Source: Actinosynnema sp042752395 (GTDB lineage Bacteria > Actinomycetota > Actinomycetes > Mycobacteriales > Pseudonocardiaceae). From it: a stretch of 64,000 nucleotides of DNA. Where the stretch lies: positions 1-64,000 of the forward strand of contig NZ_JBHYXZ010000012.1 in assembly GCF_042752395.1 (NCBI RefSeq). The letters are read 5' to 3'. The position numbers and the translations under genes are program-made. The notes beneath the pieces are model-generated. The model was not told where the DNA came from, ran no database searches, and saw nothing but the letters and a program-made list of their open reading frames with translations. Below, in pieces: positions 31,619 through 40,215 of this stretch; position 1 is the first letter of the stretch; each line of letters starts with the position of its first letter.

Positions 31619-32461
31619 TCAGGCCAACGAGTGCCGAACCCGGTACGGCGGGATCGAGTTGCCCACCAACGCCAGGTCGTCGATCGTCTCCGGCCGGTAA
31701 CCGCACGCGGGCAGCCGCTCGACCATCAACGCCGTCGGGTCGGCCACCTCGTCCGCGCGCCCGAACAGGTACGCCCACTCGTGCTCGTCCGAGCCGTAGT
31801 ACGCGACCGTGTCGAACACGTCGTTGAACCGCTGCCACATGCGGGTCAACGTGGTGTTGCGCCACATCGTCTGGCAACCGGCCTGCGACACCACCACGCC
31901 GCTCGGCGTGAGCAGCGCCTTGCACAGGCCGAGGAACTCCGCGCCGTAGAGGCGGTTGTGCTGCGCCTCCTCCTCGCGCTCGTCCGGCAGGTCCACCAGG
32001 ACGATGTCGTAACGCTCCGACGTCGTCCGGATGTACTCGTACCCGTCGATGTACCGCACGCGGATCGGGCCCTCGCCCTTCTCCGCCAGCGCCAGCTCGT
32101 CGGGCGTGTACCCGTAGGGCAGGTGCTCGGCGCACAGCCGCACGGCCTGCTCGTCGATGTCGATGTGGTCGACCACCGACGCGCCCGCCGCCACGGCCAT
32201 CTGGCACACGACGCCCTCCGACGACCCGATGACCAGCACCCGGTCGACGCGGTCGGCCAGCAGCAGCGCCGGGACCATCAGCGCCTCGTGGTAGGTGAGC
32301 TGGCTGAACTCGGTGCTCTGCCGGTCGTCGTCGCAGAACAGCGACAGGCCCTGGGTGGTGCGGGCGATCACCAGGTGCTGGAACTCCGTCCTGGTGTCGA
32401 CCACGACCTCCGACACGTCCCAGTGCCTGGTCATCCCCGCCGCGAGTGGTTCGCGGATCAC
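31619..32461 (-). CDS. speE: Spermidine synthase
   Basis: 280 residues, polyamine aminopropyltransferase: transfers aminopropyl from decarboxylated S-adenosylmethionine to putrescine (or a related diamine). Motifs: LVIARTTQGLSLFCDDDRQS, TEFSQLTYHEALMVPAL, the GGG(D/E)G-type loop here VLVIGSSEGVV, the adenine pocket HIDIDEQAV, and YDIVLVDLPDE in place of DxxDP. GTG 32461 overlaps the speD stop (GTGA), so translation is coupled. The atypical GSSEG and DLPDE motifs leave the exact amine substrate open. The gene ends beside a poor-quality junction but terminates normally. Confidence 0.88.
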   Translation of the reverse strand: MIREPLAAGMTRHWDVSEVVVDTRTEFQHLVIARTTQGLSLFCDDDRQSTEFSQLTYHEALMVPALLLADRVDRVLVIGSSEGVVCQMAVAAGASVVDHIDIDEQAVRLCAEHLPYGYTPDELALAEKGEGPIRVRYIDGYEYIRTTSERYDIVLVDLPDEREEEAQHNRLYGAEFLGLCKALLTPSGVVVSQAGCQTMWRNTTLTRMWQRFNDVFDTVAYYGSDEHEWAYLFGRADEVADPTALMVERLPACGYRPETIDDLALVGNSIPPYRVRHSLA

Positions 32462-32868
32462 GCTTTCTCCTCACCGACGAGCGCGGGGACGCGGTGGCCC
32501 CGGCTGATCATGTCCGTCCGTGCCGACACGGCGCCCAGGGCCTCGGCCAGCAACTGCACCGCCAGCGCGGGCTTGGCCCGCGTGCCGCACGTGAACACGT
32601 CCACGAACACGGCACCGACCTCCGGGTACGTGTGGATGGACGCGTGCGACTCCGACAACAGGGCCAGCACGGTGACCCCTTGCGGCTCGAACTGCTTGGA
32701 GACCACCTCCAACACCGTGGCATCAGCCTGGGTGAGCGCCTCGCCGAGCGCGTGTCGCAGGAACTGCTCGTCGTCGAGCAGCTCCGGGCTCACGCCTTCC
32801 AGCTCGGCGAGCACGTGCTGTCCTGCGAACAAGCCAACCGGCTCGGATTCGCACGGGAGTTCGGACAT
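32458..32868 (-). CDS. speD: S-adenosylmethionine decarboxylase proenzyme
   Basis: 136 residues, small prokaryotic pyruvoyl enzyme making decarboxylated SAM for aminopropyl transfer. The autocleavage motif is LLSESHASIH: cleavage falls before Ser74, which becomes the pyruvoyl group. His79 and Cys94 stand 5 and 20 residues further on, the same spacing as Ser63/His68/Cys83 of the Thermotoga enzyme. ATG 32868 follows GGAGTGATTG. It lies between the decarboxylase gene (55-bp gap) and speE (4-bp overlap) in one polyamine operon. Confidence 0.95.
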   Translation of the reverse strand: MSELPCESEPVGLFAGQHVLAELEGVSPELLDDEQFLRHALGEALTQADATVLEVVSKQFEPQGVTVLALLSESHASIHTYPEVGAVFVDVFTCGTRAKPALAVQLLAEALGAVSARTDMISRGHRVPALVGEEKA

Positions 32869-32923
32869 CAATCACTCCAAACATCTTCAGGAGGGGCACT
32901 GCAGCGGACAGTCGGGAGCGCGC

Positions 32924-34108
32924 TCATCGCACGCAGTGGGTGGCCAGCGGCGGGAAGCCGTTGAACGCCACCGACGAGTAGCTGGCCGTGTACGCGCCCG
33001 CGCCGATCAGGTCGACGTGGTCGCCCGCGCGCAGGTCCAGCGGCAGCTCGTAGCACGTGTTCTGGTACAGGACGTCGTCCGCGTCGCACGTCGGACCGGC
33101 CAGGACGACGGGGCCGACCGGCTCGCCGGACGTGGGCGCGCCGTCCCGGAAGGTCTCCAGCGGGTACGCGATCGCCTCGCCCTCGGTCTCCGCGAGGCCG
33201 CCGTAGCGGCCGATGTCGAGGAAGACCCAGCGGCGCTCGTCCGAATAGGACTTCCGCGCCACCAGCACGACCTCGGAGCGGACGAGGCCCGACTCGGCCA
33301 CGACGGCGCGTCCCGGCTCGATCATCACCTCGGGCTCGAAGTCGCCGAAGTGCCGCGCGATCGACGCGGTGATGGCCGCGCCGTACTCGGCCAGTGGCGG
33401 CGGCTGCTCCAGGTAGCCCGCGGGCAGGCCGCCGCCCAGGTTGACCGTGGTCGGCGCGAGCCCTTCGGCGCGCAGCTTCCCGATGATCTCGGCGGCGTCG
33501 GCGATGGCTCCGTCCCAGCCGTTCGGGTCCAGCTGCTGCGACCCGGCGTGGAACGCCACGCCCAGCGGAACGAGCCCGAGTTCGGCGGCCAACCGCAGGA
33601 GATCCGTCGCCATCTCGGGCGAGCAGCCGAACTTCTTGCCGAACGGGTAGGTGGAACCCTTGCTGTTGACCAGGATCCGCAGCATCACCGACGCGCCGGG
33701 CGCGTGCTCGGCCAACGCGCGCACGTCCTGTTCGCTGTCGGACACGAACAGTCGCACACCGCGGTCGTGGGCGTAGGCGATGTCCCGCGCCTTCTTGATC
33801 GGGTTGCTGTAGGAGATCGCGCCCGGCGCCGCGCCGCGGGCCAGGCACAGGTCGATCTCGGCGGGGCTGGCGACGTCGAAGCTCGACCCCTCGGCGGCGA
33901 GCAGCTCGACCACCTCGGGCGTCGGGTTCGCCTTGACCGCGTAGAAGATCCCCACCCGCGGCAGCGCCGCGCGGATCGCCGCGAACCGGTCCCGCACCGT
34001 CGGCAGGTCGATGACCAGGCAGGGTGTCGGGGGTTGGTCGTGGTCCAGGAAACGACGAATACGAGCCATTGCCTCGTTGAGCCGGTGATCGGCAAAGCTC
34101 GTCGTCAT
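32924..34108 (-). CDS. Ornithine/lysine decarboxylase (fold type III, PLP)
   Basis: 394 residues, alanine-racemase-fold decarboxylase that supplies the diamine for spermidine synthesis. Landmarks: PLP Lys59 in FYAVKANPTPEVV, the phosphate-binding NLGGGLPAGY, EPGRAVVAES, and the substrate-site Cys in GPTCDADDVLYQN. The specificity region does not settle ornithine versus lysine. ATG 34108 is chosen (MTTSFADHRLNEAM); GGAGGGGG lies about 15 bases upstream, a long spacing, and an upstream in-frame start at 34132 is possible. First gene of the operon with speD and speE. Confidence 0.92.
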   Translation of the reverse strand: MTTSFADHRLNEAMARIRRFLDHDQPPTPCLVIDLPTVRDRFAAIRAALPRVGIFYAVKANPTPEVVELLAAEGSSFDVASPAEIDLCLARGAAPGAISYSNPIKKARDIAYAHDRGVRLFVSDSEQDVRALAEHAPGASVMLRILVNSKGSTYPFGKKFGCSPEMATDLLRLAAELGLVPLGVAFHAGSQQLDPNGWDGAIADAAEIIGKLRAEGLAPTTVNLGGGLPAGYLEQPPPLAEYGAAITASIARHFGDFEPEVMIEPGRAVVAESGLVRSEVVLVARKSYSDERRWVFLDIGRYGGLAETEGEAIAYPLETFRDGAPTSGEPVGPVVLAGPTCDADDVLYQNTCYELPLDLRAGDHVDLIGAGAYTASYSSVAFNGFPPLATHCVR

Positions 34109-34206
34109 CTCGCTAGGGGTCCCCCTCCGCAACCGTGATCAGGCACGGTCTGACCGTGTTCGGGCACGGCCGTCCACTCTAGGTGGTGCAGGCGAAAAAT
34201 GCGCTA

Positions 34207-35454
34207 TCAGCCGGCGAACTTGTGATGCAACTCCACGACGCTGATGTCCGGCGGCGCGCCGACGCGCACCGGCGGACCCCAGAACCCGGCCCCGTTGCTG
34301 GTGTAGACCTGGGTGCCGTCGACCGTCTCCAGACCGCTGCGCACCGGCTGCTGCAGGCCCACCGCGAGGTGGAACGGGTACATCTGCCCGCCGTGCGTGT
34401 GGCCGGACAACTGCAGGTCGACGCCGTGCTTGGCGGCCTCGCGGACCTGCACCGGCTGGTGCGCCAGCAGGACCACCGGCGTGGCCGGGTCGCGGCCCGC
34501 CAGCGCCCGGTCGAAGTCCGGGCCGTCGCCGAACGCCTCGCCGTTGACGTCGTTGACGCCCGCGAGGTCGAACGACGCGCCGGCCCGCTCGATCGCCAGC
34601 CGCTCGTTGCGCAGCGGGTTGACGCCGAGCCGCTCCAGCTCCGCCAGCCACGGCTCCGCGCCCGAGTAGTACTCGTGGTTTCCGGTGACGAAGAAGCTGC
34701 CGTGCGTGCTCACGAGGTCGCGCAGCGGAGCCGCCGCCTCGCCCAGCTCGGCCACCGTGCCGTCGACCAGGTCGCCGACGACGGCCACCAGGTCCACCTG
34801 CTGCTCGTTGATCATCCGCACGATGCGCTCGGTGTGCGCGCGGCCGAGGAGCGGTCCGAGGTGGATGTCGCTCACCACCGCGATGCGGTAGCCGGACAGG
34901 CGGCGGTCGAGCTTGGCGAGGGTGACCGGGATCCGCTTCACCACCGGGTCGCCCAACGCCTGCGTGGTGCCGTAGCTCACCACGCCCGCCGTCGCCACGC
35001 CGCCGGCGATGGCCAACGACCGGGCGATGAACAGGCGCCGACCCAGGTCCTCCGGCCTGCCGAGCGTGCCGTCCGGCGTCTCCACGACCGCGTCCGGCAC
35101 GTCGACCGGCTCGGCCGCGCCCACCGGCTCGGCCACGCCGACCGGGGCCGGGACCTCACGCCGGCGCGCCGCCCGCACCAGCAGGACCCGCGGGATCTCC
35201 AGCACGCCCAGGATCAGTGCGAAGTAGAACGCCCCCGCCAACCACACGAACCCCGGCCAGGCCACGACCACGCCGAACCCCGACCCGAGCCGGCTCACCG
35301 CGAGGGCCGCCATCACCAGCAGGTACAGCGCGACCACGACCGCGGTGCCCACCCGGCGACCGCGCCCCGGCCGCGTGGTGGCCCGCACGGCCCGCTTCCA
35401 GATGTAGTAGTGCGCCGCGCCCATCACGACGGCGAACAGCACGAAGAACAACAA
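34207..35454 (-). CDS. Membrane-bound metallophosphoesterase (YkuE-like)
   Basis: 415 residues. Three N-terminal helices (LLFFVLFAVVMGAAHYYIW, AVVVALYLLVMAALAVS and PGFVWLAGAFYFALILGVL) are followed by a fourth hydrophobic stretch after RRLF (SLAIAGGVATAGVV). The calcineurin-type domain (about 175-415) has VVSDIHLG, VVGDLVDG, TGNHEYY, LLAHQP and LSGHTHGGQ. Such proteins hydrolyse phosphodiesters or phospholipid head groups on the outer face; the substrate here is unknown. TTG 35454 is chosen because GGGGAGG lies 6 bases upstream; the longer upstream frame lacks a ribosome site and overlaps the divergent promoter region. Confidence 0.85.
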   Translation of the reverse strand: MLFFVLFAVVMGAAHYYIWKRAVRATTRPGRGRRVGTAVVVALYLLVMAALAVSRLGSGFGVVVAWPGFVWLAGAFYFALILGVLEIPRVLLVRAARRREVPAPVGVAEPVGAAEPVDVPDAVVETPDGTLGRPEDLGRRLFIARSLAIAGGVATAGVVSYGTTQALGDPVVKRIPVTLAKLDRRLSGYRIAVVSDIHLGPLLGRAHTERIVRMINEQQVDLVAVVGDLVDGTVAELGEAAAPLRDLVSTHGSFFVTGNHEYYSGAEPWLAELERLGVNPLRNERLAIERAGASFDLAGVNDVNGEAFGDGPDFDRALAGRDPATPVVLLAHQPVQVREAAKHGVDLQLSGHTHGGQMYPFHLAVGLQQPVRSGLETVDGTQVYTSNGAGFWGPPVRVGAPPDISVVELHHKFAG

Positions 35455-35566
35455 GCACGGCCTCCCCAGTGGTGGTATGCCCAGTTTCCACGAATCCCGG
35501 AGCCGGCATGCAACCCCCCGACCGCCCGCGGGCGTGATTACCGCGTACCGCAGCAGGGGAGGACGG

Positions 35567-36070
35567 ATGAGTGATCGGGACGCCGCGTTCGCCGAGTACT
35601 TCGCGGCGCGGTCCGAGGCCATGCGCGGCACGGCGTACCTGCTGTGCGGCGACTGGCACCGGGCCGAGGACCTGGTTCAGGCCACTTTCGCGAAGCTCTA
35701 CGTGGCGTGGCGGCGGATCGACCGCCCCGAGGCACTCGACGCCTACACCCGCCGGACGCTCGTCCGGACGTTCGTGTCCGACCTGCGTCGCGGCTGGTTC
35801 CGCAGGGAACGGGTGAGCGACACCACCGTCGAGGTGGCGGACGTCGGGCGTGGCTCGGCGGAGGACCGGCTGGTGCTGCTGGCGGCGCTGGCCAAGGTGC
35901 CGCCGCGGCAACGCGCCGTGCTCGTGCTGCGGTACTGGGAGGACCTGTCGGTGGAGGACACCGCCAGGGCGTTGCGCTGTTCCGAAGGAACCGTGAAGAG
36001 CCAGGCCGCGCGGGGGCTGCAGACGCTGCGCGGCCTGCTCATCCCTCAGCAGGGAGAAAAGGTGCGATGA
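35567..36070 (+). CDS. SigE-family RNA polymerase sigma factor
   Basis: 167 residues, ECF-size sigma factor of the actinobacterial SigE family. Region 2: EAMRGTAYLLCGDWHRAEDL, VQATFAKLYVAWRRI. Region 4: PPRQRAVLVLRYWEDLS, EDTARALRCSEGTVKSQAARGL. ATG 35567 follows GGGGAGGAC at a good distance. Its stop overlaps the ATG of the next gene (ATGA), a membrane protein that is likely its partner or regulator. Transcription is divergent from the metallophosphoesterase gene, 112 bp away. Confidence 0.95.
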   Translation: MSDRDAAFAEYFAARSEAMRGTAYLLCGDWHRAEDLVQATFAKLYVAWRRIDRPEALDAYTRRTLVRTFVSDLRRGWFRRERVSDTTVEVADVGRGSAEDRLVLLAALAKVPPRQRAVLVLRYWEDLSVEDTARALRCSEGTVKSQAARGLQTLRGLLIPQQGEKVR

Positions 36071-36966
36071 ACGAGCACGAGCTGAAGAGCGCGTTGCGCG
36101 AGGTGATGGTGGCGAGCAGCCCGCCGCCACCGATGAGCCCGGAGGCCGCGCTGGACCGCGGTCGCCGGGCGCAGCGCCGCAGGCAGGCCACGCGGGGAGG
36201 TGCGGTCGCCGGTCTCGCGGTGGTGGCCATCGCGGTCGGCGCGGTGCTGCTGCCGCAGCTGACCGGTGGCGGCGGCTCCGGCGTCGGGGTGGCGGGAGGG
36301 CAGCCGTCGGATCCCCGGCCGTCGGCAGGGGCGGCGCCGCTGTCGGGCGCGCCGCCGGTCGACACCAGGACGCCGTGGCCCGACGGCCAGGGCGACCGGA
36401 CCGCCACCGGCGGACCGCGGGCGGACAAGGGGGTCGCGTTGCTCAACGACCTGGCCTCGTCGTTGCCGCCCGGCGTGAAGGCCGAGGACCGGACCCGGAT
36501 CGGCTTCGCCGACCACGGGCCCATGACGTGGCGCCAGGCGCAGTTCGCCGAGTACGTCGGCGACCTCCAGGTCTGGGAGTACGAAGCGCGCACGCCGGTC
36601 GTGTTCCCCGGCGAGCCGGGGGTCGGCGAGCTGACGATCAAGGTCGAGACCCGGGGCAACACTCGCCTCGGCGACCTGGTCGGGTGCGCGGCGGCGACGC
36701 GGTACCCGTACCCGGTGTCCGGCGGCACGTGCCAGGTGGTCGACGTCGAGGGCAAGCAGGTCGCCGTGGTCACCGGGGCGACCCGGGACGGGGACGCCAA
36801 CACGCTCGACGCGGCGGCGTTCCACCGGCACCCGGACGGGACGCTGGTGACCGTCGCGTACGCGGACGAGTTCCTGCAGTCCGGCCACCCGCCGCTGTCG
36901 CGGCCCGCGCTGACCCCGGCGCAGCTCGCGGCGCTCGCGGCGGACCCGAAGTTCCACCTGGACTGA
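36067..36966 (+). CDS. Membrane protein coupled to SigE-family sigma factor (putative anti-sigma factor)
   Basis: 299 residues. A cytoplasmic N-terminus (LKSALREVMVASSPPPPMSP, then Arg-rich GRRAQRRRQATRGG) precedes one transmembrane helix (AGLAVVAIAVGAVLLPQL, about 47-66) and an extracellular Gly/Pro-rich linker and domain of unknown fold (about 110-299) with two Cys (VGCAAAT, GGTCQVV) that may form a disulphide. There is no zinc-finger (ZAS) motif. Overlap with the sigma gene suggests regulation by sequestration and an extracytoplasmic signal, but that is inference. Confidence 0.7.
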   Translation: MNEHELKSALREVMVASSPPPPMSPEAALDRGRRAQRRRQATRGGAVAGLAVVAIAVGAVLLPQLTGGGGSGVGVAGGQPSDPRPSAGAAPLSGAPPVDTRTPWPDGQGDRTATGGPRADKGVALLNDLASSLPPGVKAEDRTRIGFADHGPMTWRQAQFAEYVGDLQVWEYEARTPVVFPGEPGVGELTIKVETRGNTRLGDLVGCAAATRYPYPVSGGTCQVVDVEGKQVAVVTGATRDGDANTLDAAAFHRHPDGTLVTVAYADEFLQSGHPPLSRPALTPAQLAALAADPKFHLD

Positions 36967-36986
36967 GCCGGCACGGGGATCCGGGA

Positions 36987-37017
36987 GGCCGGGCGGCGTG
37001 GCGCCGCCCGGCCTTTT
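36987..37017 (+). terminator. Strong intrinsic terminator
   Basis: A perfect 12-bp stem GGCCGGGCGGCG (36987-36998) and CGCCGCCCGGCC (37002-37013) around a 3-base loop, followed by TTTT (37014-37017). It closes the sigma factor/membrane protein operon. Confidence 0.9.
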
Positions 37018-37095
37018 CGGTCACCGACTGCGTCTCCCATCGCCCGTCCAGGGGTACTCCATCGGTGTGTTCGTGCAGGTACCGTGCTGTTCGCC

Positions 37096-39192
37096 ATGCG
37101 GACCCTGCTCATCGACAACCACGACTCGTTCACCTTCAACCTCTTCCAGCACCTGGCCGAGGTGAACGGGCGCGAGCCGGTCGTCATCACCAACGACGAC
37201 CCGCGGTTCCGGCTGTCCGACCTGCGGCGCTACGACAACGTGGTGATCTCCCCGGGACCGGGCCGGCCGCAGCGCGACGCCGACTTCGGCCTGTGCCGGG
37301 CGGTGGTCGAGCACGCCGACCTGCCGCTGCTCGGCGTGTGCCTGGGCCACCAGGGGCTGTGCCTCGCGCACGGCGCGTCCGTGGGCTTGGTCACGCCCCG
37401 GCACGGCGTGGTGGACCGGGTGCGGCACACCGGGGCGGACCTGTTCGCCGGCCTGCCGTCGCCGCTGCCCGTCGTGCGGTACCACTCGCTGGCCGTGTCG
37501 GACCTGCCGCCGTCGCTGGAGCCGGTCGCCTGGGCCGAGTCGGACGGCGTGCTGATGGGCGTGCGGCACCGGTCGCGGCCGGCGTGGGGCGTGCAGTTCC
37601 ACCCCGAGTCGGTGTGCACCTCGCACGGCCGCGAGCTGCTGGCGAACTTCCGCGACCTGACCGCCGCCCTCGCCCCGCCCGCGTCCGCCCCTCCGGCCCC
37701 TCCCACCTCGCCTGCCACTGCCGTCGCAGCCGCACCTGCACCGCTGGCACCGCCTGCCACAGCCGCGCCTCCTCCCACCCTCGCACCGTCCCGTGGGCCC
37801 GCCCGTGAGGTGCTCGTGCGGCGCGTGGACGTCCACCCCCCGCCGGAGGACGTGTACGCCGCCCTCTACGGCGCGTCCGGCGATGCGTTCTGGCTCGACA
37901 GCAGCCTGGTGGGGGAGCGGGGCCGGTTCTCCGTGATGGGTGACGCCGGCGGGCCGTTGGCGCGGGTGGCCACGTACGACGTGGGGACGGGTCGGGTGAC
38001 CGTGGACGGGGTGACCCACCCCGGGCCGTTCTTCGACTGGCTGGAGGCCGACCTGGCCGCGTGGCGGGTCGAGCAGCCGGACGTGCCGTTCGACTTCGCG
38101 CTCGGCTGGGTGGGCTACCTCGGGTACGAGCTGAAGGCCGAATGCGGAGCGGTGGCCGCGCACCGTTCGGAGCAACCGGACGCGGCATTCGTGTTCGCCG
38201 ACCGCGCCCTCGTTTTCGACCATGATTCCCATTGCGTGTACCTGTTGGCGTTGTCCGACGAAGACGACTGGTTGCGCCGAACGGAGGAATTCCTCCGCCG
38301 TGTCCCGCCCGCCCCGGCGGTCCCGCCGCGCCCCGTCCGGGCCGCCGCCGTGCAGGCCCGGCACAGCCGTGCGCAGTACTTGAAGCTGGTCGCGGCCTGC
38401 CAGGAGGCCATCACGGCGGGCGAGAGCTACGAGGTGTGCCTGACGAACACCGTGACGTGGCGCGGGCCGCTGGACCCGTGGGACGCCTACCGGTTCCTGC
38501 GGGCGGAAAGCCCCGCTCCGTTCGGCGCGTTGCTCCGTTTCGGTGCGCTCTCCGTGCTCAGCACTTCACCCGAGCGGTTCATCCGGGTGGACCGACGGGG
38601 TGTCGTCGAATCCGAGCCAATCAAGGGGACCCGCCCCCGCGGGGCGACCGCCGCCGAGGACCGGGGTTTGCGCAAGACCTTGGCTACCAGCGCGAAGGAC
38701 CGCGCCGAGAACCTCATGATCGTGGACCTGGTCCGCAATGATCTGGGCCATTGCGCGGAAGTCGGCAGCGTGGAGGTGCCCAGGATCTTCGAGGTGGAGA
38801 GCTACGCGACAGTGCACCAGCTCGTGAGCACCGTTCGGGCTCGACTGCGTTCCGGTAGTTCCGCCGTCCGGGCGGTTAGGGCGGCGTTCCCCGGCGGGTC
38901 GATGACAGGAGCGCCCAAGATCCGGACAATGCAGATCATCGACGGGCTGGAAGCCGGGCCCCGGGGTGTCTACTCCGGTGCGCTCGGTTACTTCTCACTC
39001 TCCGGAACGGCCGACTTCAGCATCGTCATCAGGACGCTGGTCGTGGACGGCGACAAGGTGAGTTTCGGGGTCGGGGGCGCGGTCATCGCGCTGTCCGACC
39101 CCGCGGAGGAATTCGAGGAGACCACGGTCAAGGCAGCTGCCCTGCTCAGCCTGGCCGGCGTCGCGTTCCCGGGGCGTGACGACCTGCCCTGA
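37096..39192 (+). CDS. pabAB: Aminodeoxychorismate synthase, fused PabA-PabB
   Basis: 698 residues. Residues about 1-195 are a class I glutamine amidotransferase (VISPGPGRPQRDA, catalytic Cys in LLGVCLGHQGL, His/Glu in GVQFHPESV). A roughly 50-residue Ala/Pro linker follows. The chorismate-utilising domain (about 250-690) has GYLGYELKAECGA, PERFIRVDRRGVVESEPIKG, RAENLMIVDLVRNDLG and FPGGSMTGAPKIRTMQIIDG. The Lys of PIKGT marks PabB rather than TrpE (PIAGT), so the product is 4-amino-4-deoxychorismate for folate or antibiotic PABA. ATG 37096 is preferred to GTG 37084; neither has a strong ribosome site. Confidence 0.93.
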   Translation: MRTLLIDNHDSFTFNLFQHLAEVNGREPVVITNDDPRFRLSDLRRYDNVVISPGPGRPQRDADFGLCRAVVEHADLPLLGVCLGHQGLCLAHGASVGLVTPRHGVVDRVRHTGADLFAGLPSPLPVVRYHSLAVSDLPPSLEPVAWAESDGVLMGVRHRSRPAWGVQFHPESVCTSHGRELLANFRDLTAALAPPASAPPAPPTSPATAVAAAPAPLAPPATAAPPPTLAPSRGPAREVLVRRVDVHPPPEDVYAALYGASGDAFWLDSSLVGERGRFSVMGDAGGPLARVATYDVGTGRVTVDGVTHPGPFFDWLEADLAAWRVEQPDVPFDFALGWVGYLGYELKAECGAVAAHRSEQPDAAFVFADRALVFDHDSHCVYLLALSDEDDWLRRTEEFLRRVPPAPAVPPRPVRAAAVQARHSRAQYLKLVAACQEAITAGESYEVCLTNTVTWRGPLDPWDAYRFLRAESPAPFGALLRFGALSVLSTSPERFIRVDRRGVVESEPIKGTRPRGATAAEDRGLRKTLATSAKDRAENLMIVDLVRNDLGHCAEVGSVEVPRIFEVESYATVHQLVSTVRARLRSGSSAVRAVRAAFPGGSMTGAPKIRTMQIIDGLEAGPRGVYSGALGYFSLSGTADFSIVIRTLVVDGDKVSFGVGGAVIALSDPAEEFEETTVKAAALLSLAGVAFPGRDDLP

Positions 39193-39197
39193 CCTGC

Positions 39198-39240
39198 TGT
39201 TCTCCCCTGCGACGGAGGTGGCCCGCCGCAGGGGAGAACA
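39198..39240. terminator. Bidirectional terminator between pabAB and lsr2
   Basis: TGTTCTCCCCTGC (39198-39210) pairs perfectly with GCAGGGGAGAACA (39228-39240) over a 17-base loop, between two convergent genes. Confidence 0.8.
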
Positions 39241-39249
39241 GAGCGTGGC

Positions 39250-39591
39250 TCAGGAAGCGTGGGCTTCCTGGAACTGCACGACCAGGCCCTGGGGAATGCG
39301 GCCCCGGTCGGAGATCTGGTGCCCCTGCGCGCGAGCCCAGTCCCGAATGGCCTGGGCCTGGGCCTTGTCACCAGCCTTTACCGTGCTCTTGCCGGTGCCC
39401 TTGCGCTGCTTGCGGCCACCGGCGCGGCGCGCCTTGGCGACGAAGTCGGCCAGGGACTCGCGGAGCTTGTCCGCATTGTCCTTGGAGAGGTCGATGGAGT
39501 ACTCCACACCGTCCAGCGCGAAGGTCACGGTCTCGGCGGCTTCGCTGCCGTCGAGGTCGTCGATGAGTTGGACGACGGTCTGCTGTGCCAC
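39250..39591 (-). CDS. lsr2: Nucleoid-associated protein Lsr2
   Basis: 113 residues, actinobacterial H-NS analogue that bridges DNA and silences AT-rich, often horizontally acquired genes. The N-terminal dimerisation domain is MAQQTVVQLIDDLDGSEAAE with VTFALDGVEYSIDLS. The linker is basic (GGRKQRKGTGKSTVKAGDK). The C-terminal DNA-binding domain has the AT-hook-like RGR in QISDRGRIPQGLVVQF. ATG 39591 is preceded by GGAGGAAC. A 273-bp, relatively AT-rich divergent region separates it from csoR. Confidence 0.97.
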   Translation of the reverse strand: MAQQTVVQLIDDLDGSEAAETVTFALDGVEYSIDLSKDNADKLRESLADFVAKARRAGGRKQRKGTGKSTVKAGDKAQAQAIRDWARAQGHQISDRGRIPQGLVVQFQEAHAS

Positions 39592-39833
39592 TGTTCCTCC
39601 GTGTGTGCTCGCATAGCGCGTGCTGCCCTCGACTTGTTCTGCGCCACACGCTTAGCTCGACACCATAGTGCACGAGAGGAATATCGCCTAACCTTTCGTG
39701 GAGAAAATGTGACTGATGCCCCCGGACGGGTCATTTCGCGACACAAACCGCACCGAGCCGAAATGAACCCCCCGCACGCCGTCACCCCGTGGTGCCGGTC
39801 ACACCCGGTCGAGTGGCCTATCCTGGGGTCGGA

Positions 39834-39848
39834 TACCCGCCCAGGGTA
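39834..39848. promoter_or_regulatory. CsoR-type operator
   Basis: TACCCGCCCAGGGTA is a 5-5-5 inverted repeat (TACCC/GGGTA) 16 bp before the csoR start. It resembles the GC-rich pseudo-palindromes bound by CsoR, and implies copper-responsive autorepression. Confidence 0.7.
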
Positions 39849-39864
39849 GGGAAGGTCGGGAGCG

Positions 39865-40146
39865 ATGCTCGGTTACACGGCGGACAAGGACGCGTACCTC
39901 AAGCGATTGCGCCGCATCGAGGGCCAGGTCCGCGGCCTCCAGCGGATGGTCGAGAACGACGAGTACTGCATCGACGTGCTGACCCAGATCTCCGCCGCCA
40001 CGAAGGCGTTGCAGGCGGTCTCCTTGGGTCTGCTCGACGAGCACCTGAAGCACTGCGTGGCCCAGGCGGTGGCCGAGGGCGGCGAGGTGGCGGACGAGAA
40101 GATCGCCGAAGCCTCCGCCGCGATCGGCCGCCTCGTCCGGTCCTGA
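39865..40146 (+). CDS. csoR: Copper-sensing transcriptional repressor CsoR (DUF156 family)
   Basis: 93 residues, all-helical metal-sensing repressor. The Cu(I) ligand set Cys-His-Cys is in place: Cys in NDEYCIDVLTQ, then His and Cys in DEHLKHCVAQAV. The N-terminal RLRRIEGQVRGLQRMVE is the DNA-facing helix of the family. It represses from a nearby operator until Cu(I) binds. No copper chaperone or ATPase gene follows; a tRNA and the prophage integrase come next. It could be RcnR/FrmR-like, but the C-H-C pattern favours copper. Confidence 0.92.
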   Translation: MLGYTADKDAYLKRLRRIEGQVRGLQRMVENDEYCIDVLTQISAATKALQAVSLGLLDEHLKHCVAQAVAEGGEVADEKIAEASAAIGRLVRS

Positions 40147-40215
40147 CGACCGCGCCCCCGGCCGCCACCCCGCGGGGCGGCCGGGCGGCCTGATCCAGTA
40201 CAGTGCTCCGCGCCG

